Assembly: GCA_017529175.1 (NCBI GenBank)
Contig: JAFXNX010000067.1
Location: 1-12,729 of the forward strand
Direction of reading: 5' to 3'
Length of the DNA: 12,729 nt
DNA from: Clostridia bacterium
GTDB taxonomy: Bacteria; Bacillota_A; Clostridia; Oscillospirales; CAG-272
The notes beneath the pieces were generated by a model. It saw only the letters and a program-made list of their open reading frames with translations. It was not told the DNA's origin and made no database searches. The first letter of the stretch is position 1. Every line of letters begins with the position of its first letter. This document shows positions 7,071 through 12,729 of this stretch, piece by piece. The translations under genes were made by a program, and so were the position numbers.

Positions 7071-9206
7071 GTGAAGAAATTTATAAGGATCCTTGTCTTC
7101 GTAATGCTCGGTCTTATGATGTTCACGTCGACGGTGTCCGCAAACTCCTCTTATGCGACGTACACGTATTCGTCGGACGGATACGTTCTGGCGTCCCCCG
7201 ACGCGTACGTTCCGGACATTGTGGTTGACAGCGTTTACACGAACATCCCGTTCGAGTTCATAAGCGATATCGTTACGGATTCGGACGGCAACGTGTATAT
7301 CGCCGATTCCGGTCTCGGAGCGGTCGTCATCCTCGACTCGCATTACCGCTACTCCGATTCGTTCGGCTGGTTCGTCAACGAGCAGGGAGTAACGGACCGC
7401 GTCATACCCGTAGGTCTGTACGTAACGGACGAATACATTTACGTCTGCGACAAGGACAACTCGAGAATAGTAATGTTCGACAAGAACGACTATTCCTTCG
7501 TGAAGACGGTCCCTCAGCCGGAATCAACGCTCTTCGGCGAAGACGCGATGTATAAGCCGGTAGCGGTAGCGGTCGACGAGTACGGAAGAATGTTCGTCGT
7601 ATCGGAGTCCACGACCGAAGGTATCATCGTAATGAGCGACAACGCCGATTTCTACGGATTCATCGGCGCGCAAAAGGTATCGGAGTCAACCGGTATCAGC
7701 GCGATCCTCGAAAAGCTCGGACTCAAGGACGAGAACCGCGACGAGAACATTTCGAGTGAGTACAACAACATAACGATCGATTCAGACAACTTTATCTACG
7801 CAACGATCAACACGATCGAAAGATCGGTACAGCAAACAAATATTTCAAGCAACTCCGGAACATACGCTCCGGTAAAGAAGTTCAACGCTTCCGGACGCGA
7901 CGTGCTGAGAAGAAACGGTTTCTTCGCACCGTCCGGAGAAGTCAAGGTCAAGAACCCCACGTCCTCGGATCCGTCGGATAAAGACGGCGCGTCGTCCATC
8001 ATCGACGTCGCGGTAGGTCCGCAAGGAACGTGGTCCATTATCGACGAGCACCGCTCCAAGATATTCACCTACGACTCCGAAGGCAACCTTCTCTTCGCGT
8101 TCGGAGACATGGGCAATCAGCTCGGTAATATCGGACTTATCAGCGGTATATGCTATCAGGGCGACAAGCTTCTCGTCGTCGACAACTACAGCTCGGCGAC
8201 TTTCACCGTGTTCAGAAGAACCGAATACGGCGAGATCCTTATCAACGCCATCAGCAATCAGAATGAAAGAGATTATGATTCGGCGATCGGCGATTGGCAG
8301 GAGATCTTAAAGAGAAACAACAACTTCGACCTCGCGTATATAGGCATAGGTAAGGCGCTCGCGAGAAACGGCGAGTACGAGAAGGCGATGGAATACTTCA
8401 AATTCTCTCACGAGAAGGAAGGAAGATATTCCTCGGCGTACAAAGAGGTCCGTAAAGTCTGGGCGTCCAAGTACTTCGTCATTATTCCGATAGTACTCGT
8501 TCTGGTAATCGTTGGACTCGTTTACTTCTTCAGCTTCGCCGGAAAGGTAAACAAGAGGGCGGCGCTGAAAGTAGGCACCAAGACGATAGGGGAAGAGTTC
8601 CTGTACGCATTCCATATAATGACGCATCCGTTCGACGGCTTCTGGGATCTGAAGCACGAAAAGCGCGGCAGCGTCAGGAGCGCGTTCCTCATACTCTTGC
8701 TTACTATCGTTTCATTCGCATATCAGTCCCTCGGCACTGGCTACATTTTCAACCAGTCGAGCGCGGCGGATTACAGCGGCATCTATTCGACCATCATCTC
8801 GGTCGTGATCCCTCTGATGCTGTGGGTTGTTTCAAACTGGTGTCTTACGACTCTGTTTGACGGCGAAGGAAAGTTCTCCGACATATTTGTCGCGACCTGC
8901 TATTCGCTTATGCCCATCCCGCTCTTCATGATACCGTCAGTCCTCCTTTCGAACATACTCGTTGCGGATGAGGCGGCGATAATGACGACGCTTCAGATAA
9001 TCGCATGGCTCTGGGCCGGTATGCTTCTGTACGTCGGTATGATGACGACTCACGGTTACTCGTTCTTCAAGAACCTGCTCACCGTGCTTGCGACGATACT
9101 CGGCATGATATTCATAATGTTCTTATCGGTACTTTTCTTCGAGCTCATGGCAAAACTCGTCAACCTCGTATCACAGCTGTGGCTTGAGATCAGCTTCAGA
9201 ACATAG
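7071..9206 (+). CDS. Exported beta-propeller (NHL-like) / TPR / YIP1-domain membrane protein
   Basis: A 711-residue multidomain membrane protein. Residues 1-24 are a signal peptide (cut after VSA). Residues about 60-383 hold six propeller-like repeats of the form 'x-D-xxGNVYIADSxxxxIxxF', at about 65-90, 114-138, 163-190, 232-246, 310-346 and 357-383. Residues 388-464 form a short TPR-like helical stretch ('RDYDSAIGDWQEILKRN', 'NGEYEKAMEYF'). A membrane segment lies at 467-488, then a basic cytoplasmic loop with 'MTHPFDGFWDLK', the entry motif of YIP1 domains, and about five more membrane segments to 692. The predicted arrangement puts the propeller and TPR outside the cell and the YIP1 part in the membrane. 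The start is GTG at 7071, set by AGGAGG at 7056-7061. It follows the permease by 16 bases. I know of no proven biochemical role. Association with the importer or with the next gene product is inferred from position. The domain calls are by eye. Confidence 0.82.
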   Translation: MKKFIRILVFVMLGLMMFTSTVSANSSYATYTYSSDGYVLASPDAYVPDIVVDSVYTNIPFEFISDIVTDSDGNVYIADSGLGAVVILDSHYRYSDSFGWFVNEQGVTDRVIPVGLYVTDEYIYVCDKDNSRIVMFDKNDYSFVKTVPQPESTLFGEDAMYKPVAVAVDEYGRMFVVSESTTEGIIVMSDNADFYGFIGAQKVSESTGISAILEKLGLKDENRDENISSEYNNITIDSDNFIYATINTIERSVQQTNISSNSGTYAPVKKFNASGRDVLRRNGFFAPSGEVKVKNPTSSDPSDKDGASSIIDVAVGPQGTWSIIDEHRSKIFTYDSEGNLLFAFGDMGNQLGNIGLISGICYQGDKLLVVDNYSSATFTVFRRTEYGEILINAISNQNERDYDSAIGDWQEILKRNNNFDLAYIGIGKALARNGEYEKAMEYFKFSHEKEGRYSSAYKEVRKVWASKYFVIIPIVLVLVIVGLVYFFSFAGKVNKRAALKVGTKTIGEEFLYAFHIMTHPFDGFWDLKHEKRGSVRSAFLILLLTIVSFAYQSLGTGYIFNQSSAADYSGIYSTIISVVIPLMLWVVSNWCLTTLFDGEGKFSDIFVATCYSLMPIPLFMIPSVLLSNILVADEAAIMTTLQIIAWLWAGMLLYVGMMTTHGYSFFKNLLTVLATILGMIFIMFLSVLFFELMAKLVNLVSQLWLEISFRT

Positions 9207-9210
9207 GGAA

Positions 9211-9217
9211 AGGGAGG
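9211..9217 (+). promoter_or_regulatory. Ribosome binding site that fixes the start of the DUF5696-like gene
   Basis: AGGGAGG lies 8 bases before the ATG at 9226. An in-frame ATG at 9184 would overlap the end of the preceding gene, lacks such a site, and would put 14 charged residues in front of the signal peptide. The ATG at 9226 is therefore the start used here. Confidence 0.8.
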
Positions 9218-9225
9218 TAATAATA

Positions 9226-12213
9226 ATGAAGATAAACAGAATTATTTGCGCATTCCTCGCCCTTGTTTTCGCGTTGTCGGCGGCGATATCGGTCTTTCCC
9301 GTAACTGTTGCCGCGGCTAAAAACAACAGAGTAAACGCAAACGGAGAACCGATAATCAATTACACCTCGACAACTTACGAAACTCCGCAAGAAAAATTGG
9401 ACGTGATGACTCCTTACAAAACTCAGAACGGATACAGGATATACGTCGACGAGTATACCGGAGAGGTTGCGTTCCAGGACATGGAAACGGGAGACGCGAT
9501 ATTCTCGAATCCTTACGATCTCGGGAAATCGACAAACCTCAGCTCATTCTCCTCGTCTTCGGTTTCGGTAAAAGAACAGCTCCTCTCTCAGATCGTTCTT
9601 ACGTTCAAAGAGAAGGATACGAAGGAATCTGCTCAGACGTTCTACAGCTACGTTGAAGCGTCGAAGCGCGGACAGATCACTGTCAAGAACATCAAAAACG
9701 GCGTAAGAATGGAATACGCTATCGGCGAGATCCTTATCACAAGACTTGTTCCGTACCGTATCCCGAAGCAGCGTTTTGAAAATTTGATCCTCGCTCATAT
9801 CCAGGACGAACACGATAAAGAGAGACTGATGAGCTTCTACACTCTCTACGACAGCAGCGACAAGTCTCTGTCCGAGACGGAAGCGAAGGCTATCGAGGCA
9901 AAATTCCCGATAACGAGAAGAATGCCTATCTACGTATTGTCGACGAGCGTTACAAAGATAGAAAAGAAACAGCTCGAGGCGATAATAAAAACCTATTGCG
10001 CCGAGTTCTATACTCTCGACGATATGGAGCAGGACCACGCGGACACCGATTACTACGGAGTCGAGGTCGCGCCTCCGTGCTTCAGAATGGCGCTTGAGTA
10101 TACGATAGAGGACGGAGGCCTCAGCGTTCGTCTTCCCGCGAACGGTATCCGCTTTGACGAGTCGACTTACGAGCTCGGAACGGTAAGCGTTCTGCCGTAT
10201 ATGGGTTCGGCAAAGGTCGGATACGCGTCGGATGACAAGACGTCCACGATAATGAACGACGGATATCTGTTCATTCCCGACGGCGCCGGCGCAATAATAA
10301 GATATGAAGATATCGCAAACAACAGCAATATCATTTCAGGTACAATGTACGGCACGGACTTCGCATATCTTACGATCTCGAACGGCGACCATCATCACGA
10401 AAGAGATATGAGATATCCGGTGTTCGGAAACGTAGTCAACGGTGACGAAGGCAGCGGCTTTGTCGCGATCATCGCGGAAGGCGACTCGATGGCGGAGATC
10501 GTCGCGCGTAACGACGGTCTGCAGCACAACTACGCGTATGTATTCGCAAGATTCACACCGCGTCCTTCCGATACGCTCAGCCTCGCCGGCGTCGTTGCCG
10601 GAGCGAGCGATACTTCTCATACGATAACTTCAAAGAGAAAGTATTCGGGAAGTTACGTCATCAAGTATAAACTTCTCACCTCAAAGCAGAAAGAGAACGC
10701 CGTGACGTACGAACCTTCCTACGTCGGTATAGCGAAGGCGTACAGGGATTATCTTGTCGGCGAGGGCATCCTTACCGCTCTTGAGAACACCTCAAAGGAT
10801 ATCCCGCTTTATCTCGAAGCGTTCGGCTCGATAGAAGCAAAATCGACCTTCTTAACGTTCCCCGTCAACGTAGATAAGGAACTTACGACGTTTGACGACG
10901 TCAAGAAGATATACGATGAGCTTTCCGAGAATGATATCAAAAACATCAATTTCAAGCTGACCGGATTTTCAAACGGCGGACTTGATTCCACTTACCCCGC
11001 AAAGGTCAAATGGGTATCCGCCCTCGGCGGAAAGAGCGGATTCACGTCACTTCGCGATTATGCGGCGGAGAAGGGCTTCGGGGTATATCCCGACTTCGAC
11101 TTCGCATACGTTGCGAGCCAGACGTATTTCGACGGATTCAGCGAAAAGACGGACGCAGTCAGAACGATCGACAGCCGTTATACGTCGAGAAGATACTATG
11201 ACGCAGCGTCTCAGTCTCTCGAGGACGACTACGCGAAAGCGGTATCGCCTTCACGTTATCCGTACTTCGCGGAGAAATTCACGGACAGCTATTCCGACTA
11301 CGGTATCTCAAGCGTATCGGCATCGACTCTCGGCACGGCTCTCAACTCCGACTTCGATCAGAAGGATCCGTACAACAGAGAGGACTCCAAGAAGTTCACA
11401 ACAGAACTTCTCCAAACGCTTAAAGAGACGTATCAGGATGTAATGATCGACGGCGGCAACGCGTATACGTTCCCGTATGTCAACCACATCACCGGCGTCG
11501 CGACCGACAGCAGTAACTATCTGAACGCAAGCCAGGCGGTACCGTTCGCGGGATTCGTTCTCCACGGATTCGTCAACTTTGCGTGCGAGCCGCTTAACAT
11601 GGAAGGCGATATTGATTACGCGTTCCTCAAGGCGCTCGAAAACGGAGCTTCGATCTGTTACACGGTCGCATACGAAAACGTCAACGAGCTCAAGGAATCA
11701 AAGACTTACAACAAGTATTATTCCGTAGACTTTGAAGTCTGGAAAGACGAGATCATAAACAAGTACAACAAACTGAACGGCGCTCTCGGAGATCTCCAGA
11801 CGGCTCTTCTCGATTCGCACTCTTACATTACCGATTCGTACAGGATCCCCACTGAATCGGAGTTCGCATCAGACGAAGCGGAAAGACAGGCGCAGATAGA
11901 AGAGAATGAAAAGACGGCAAAAGAGTTTGCCGAGCTCGAAGCGCAAAAGAAACAGATCGCCGAAAGAATGGGAGTTGCTTATACACCTTCTAAGGACAGC
12001 GGCGAAAAGAAAGTCGCAGACAACACGAAGACTGCCGACGACGGAACGGTGTACAGCACTGGCACAAAATACCAGACGACAAAGGGTACGATAGTTAAAG
12101 AAACTTACGACAACGGGGTGAGCATCTTCATCAACTACAACGCGTTTGACGTCGTAGTAAAAGCGGATGGCGAGACCTTCAAGATCGCAGCCCTTGACTT
12201 CGTCAAGAGATAA
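9226..12213 (+). CDS. Secreted DUF5696-like protein, possibly of glycoside-hydrolase fold
   Basis: A 995-residue exported protein. Residues 1-31 are a signal peptide (likely cut after VAAA), with no lipobox. The middle part carries features I associate with the DUF5696 family: 'GYRIYVDEYTGEVAFQDMETG' near 69-89, and a conserved 'GYLFIPDGAGAIIRY' at 346-360 after 'LPANGIRFDES'. Residues about 525-820 look like a TIM-barrel: 'IPLYLEAFGS', 'NFKLTGFSNGG', 'GVYPDFDFAYV' (619-629), 'VMIDGGNAYTFPY' (739-751) and 'FVLHGFVNFACEPLN'. Acidic residues at the strand ends (Asp623, Asp625, Asp742) are candidate catalytic groups. Residues 877-915 form a charged, coiled-coil-like insertion, then a Ser/Thr/Lys-rich linker. 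A final beta-domain (about 950-995) contains 'NGVSIFINYN' and 'IAALDFVKR', as at the ends of many glycosidases. Enzyme activity is inference and untested. Its place between importer genes suggests extracellular handling of the same glycan. It lies 19 bases after the YIP1 gene. Confidence 0.78.
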   Translation: MKINRIICAFLALVFALSAAISVFPVTVAAAKNNRVNANGEPIINYTSTTYETPQEKLDVMTPYKTQNGYRIYVDEYTGEVAFQDMETGDAIFSNPYDLGKSTNLSSFSSSSVSVKEQLLSQIVLTFKEKDTKESAQTFYSYVEASKRGQITVKNIKNGVRMEYAIGEILITRLVPYRIPKQRFENLILAHIQDEHDKERLMSFYTLYDSSDKSLSETEAKAIEAKFPITRRMPIYVLSTSVTKIEKKQLEAIIKTYCAEFYTLDDMEQDHADTDYYGVEVAPPCFRMALEYTIEDGGLSVRLPANGIRFDESTYELGTVSVLPYMGSAKVGYASDDKTSTIMNDGYLFIPDGAGAIIRYEDIANNSNIISGTMYGTDFAYLTISNGDHHHERDMRYPVFGNVVNGDEGSGFVAIIAEGDSMAEIVARNDGLQHNYAYVFARFTPRPSDTLSLAGVVAGASDTSHTITSKRKYSGSYVIKYKLLTSKQKENAVTYEPSYVGIAKAYRDYLVGEGILTALENTSKDIPLYLEAFGSIEAKSTFLTFPVNVDKELTTFDDVKKIYDELSENDIKNINFKLTGFSNGGLDSTYPAKVKWVSALGGKSGFTSLRDYAAEKGFGVYPDFDFAYVASQTYFDGFSEKTDAVRTIDSRYTSRRYYDAASQSLEDDYAKAVSPSRYPYFAEKFTDSYSDYGISSVSASTLGTALNSDFDQKDPYNREDSKKFTTELLQTLKETYQDVMIDGGNAYTFPYVNHITGVATDSSNYLNASQAVPFAGFVLHGFVNFACEPLNMEGDIDYAFLKALENGASICYTVAYENVNELKESKTYNKYYSVDFEVWKDEIINKYNKLNGALGDLQTALLDSHSYITDSYRIPTESEFASDEAERQAQIEENEKTAKEFAELEAQKKQIAERMGVAYTPSKDSGEKKVADNTKTADDGTVYSTGTKYQTTKGTIVKETYDNGVSIFINYNAFDVVVKADGETFKIAALDFVKR

Positions 12214-12227
12214 GGAGGAAGAACAGG

Positions 12228-12729
12228 ATGAAATTACAGTTACCTTTTCTTAAAGGCAAAGGAAGCTCTAAAAAGTCCGGCGGAATAAAAGAACATTACC
12301 GTATAGTTTCTCTTGACAAGAAAAAAGCAAGAGTCGGCTGGTTCTTCGTTCTCCCCTTCATTCTCGGCTTCATACTTATCTATATCCCGATCATATGGGA
12401 ATCCCTCAAATACAGTTTCAGCCGTATCAACTTCCTCTCAAGCGGCGGTATCATCGCCGAGAACGTAATGTTCGACAACTATAAGGAAGCGCTCGGCAGA
12501 AAAGAATTCGTCGATACTGTGCTCGGCGGTATGAAACAGCTCGGTCTCGAGACGCTTGCAATTATGTTCTTCTCGCTCTTCATCGCCATCATCCTCAATC
12601 AGAAGATGGTCGGCAGAGCGGCGTTCAGAGCAATATTCTTCGTACCCGTCATCCTCGCAACCGGACTTATCTCCGGCATCGACGCGTCGACCGGACAGGC
12701 GGCGCAGACGGCAAACACCATAGCGACAG
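12228..12729 (+). CDS. Second MalF-type sugar ABC permease (N-terminal part, cut by window edge)
   Basis: An ATG at 12228 with AAGGAGG (12212-12218), overlapping the previous gene's stop codon, opens a frame of 167 codons that continues past the window. The protein begins with a basic cytoplasmic stretch (LKGKGSSKKSGG), then a first membrane segment around residues 37-58 in 'GWFFVLPFILGFILIYIP'. A loop with 'NYKEALGRKEFVDTV' and a second and third segment ('LAIMFFSLFIAIILNQ', 'FRAIFFVPVIL') follow. This pattern is typical of CUT1 permeases of the MalF side. It is clearly different from the permease at 5227-6171, so it is a diverged paralogue and not a copy. After segment three it has a Gly/Ala/Thr-rich stretch (ISGIDASTGQAAQT) that may start an enlarged extracellular loop. 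A MalG-type partner would be expected just downstream. Confidence 0.9.
   Translation, partial: MKLQLPFLKGKGSSKKSGGIKEHYRIVSLDKKKARVGWFFVLPFILGFILIYIPIIWESLKYSFSRINFLSSGGIIAENVMFDNYKEALGRKEFVDTVLGGMKQLGLETLAIMFFSLFIAIILNQKMVGRAAFRAIFFVPVILATGLISGIDASTGQAAQTANTIAT

Noticed and set aside
6431..7126. 231-codon minus-strand frame across the MalG-type permease.
   Set aside because: Shadow frame, rich in Arg/Asp/His, opposite a permease with intact membrane segments and EAA loop.
9184..9225. 14-residue N-terminal extension of the DUF5696-like protein.
   Set aside because: It overlaps the end of the preceding gene, is charged, and would spoil the signal peptide. The ATG at 9226 has a good ribosome site.
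1..12729. CRISPR array, tRNA or rRNA genes, insertion sequence or phage genes.
   Set aside because: No regularly spaced repeats, no cloverleaf or rRNA-like stretch, and no transposase, integrase or terminal inverted repeats were seen.

Overview
The window looks like a chromosomal carbohydrate-uptake locus from a Gram-positive-type anaerobe, most likely an uncultured member of the Clostridia/Bacillota. The grounds are strong AGGAGG-type ribosome binding sites in front of nearly every gene, consensus sigma-A promoters, roughly balanced base composition (judged by eye), AGA/ATA codon use, and the gene families present: ROK glucokinase, CUT1-type ABC permeases, a YIP1-domain protein and a DUF5696-like protein. 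The main caution is that the solute-binding protein has no lipobox, which would be more ordinary in a diderm. No species can be named from the sequence.

Layout. Bases 1-126 are the last 41 codons of an unidentified + strand gene. It converges on a minus-strand ROK glucokinase (307-1275), and a strong hairpin (198-246) lies between them. The glucokinase has its own perfect-consensus promoter (1337-1365). A gene-free, AT-rich stretch of about 475 bases follows (1366-1840), with repeated ATTTACTT motifs and one perfect palindrome. At 1841-1869 is a very strong rightward promoter (TTGACA, 17-base spacer, extended -10). It opens an apparent operon that runs off the right edge with no internal terminator visible.

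The operon order is: (1) a 1057-residue solute-binding protein with two duplicated carbohydrate-binding-module-like domains in front of the binding domain; (2) a MalF/UgpA-type permease; (3) a MalG/UgpE-type permease, starting 1 base after the previous stop; (4) a 711-residue beta-propeller/NHL + TPR + YIP1 membrane protein; (5) a 995-residue secreted DUF5696-like protein that looks like a large glycoside-hydrolase-type fold; (6) the start of a second, divergent MalF-type permease, cut by the window edge.

How it may work (inference). The secreted DUF5696-like protein and the CBM-bearing binding protein would bind or process an oligo- or polysaccharide outside the cell. The permease pair would import it, powered by an ATPase encoded elsewhere. 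The propeller-YIP1 protein would be a membrane-bound accessory facing both the outside and the membrane. The divergently transcribed glucokinase would phosphorylate glucose released from the imported sugar. The most interesting part is the pairing of the propeller-TPR-YIP1 protein and the DUF5696-like protein with a sugar importer. Neither has an assigned biochemical role that I know of, and together they could be a little-described glycan acquisition system.
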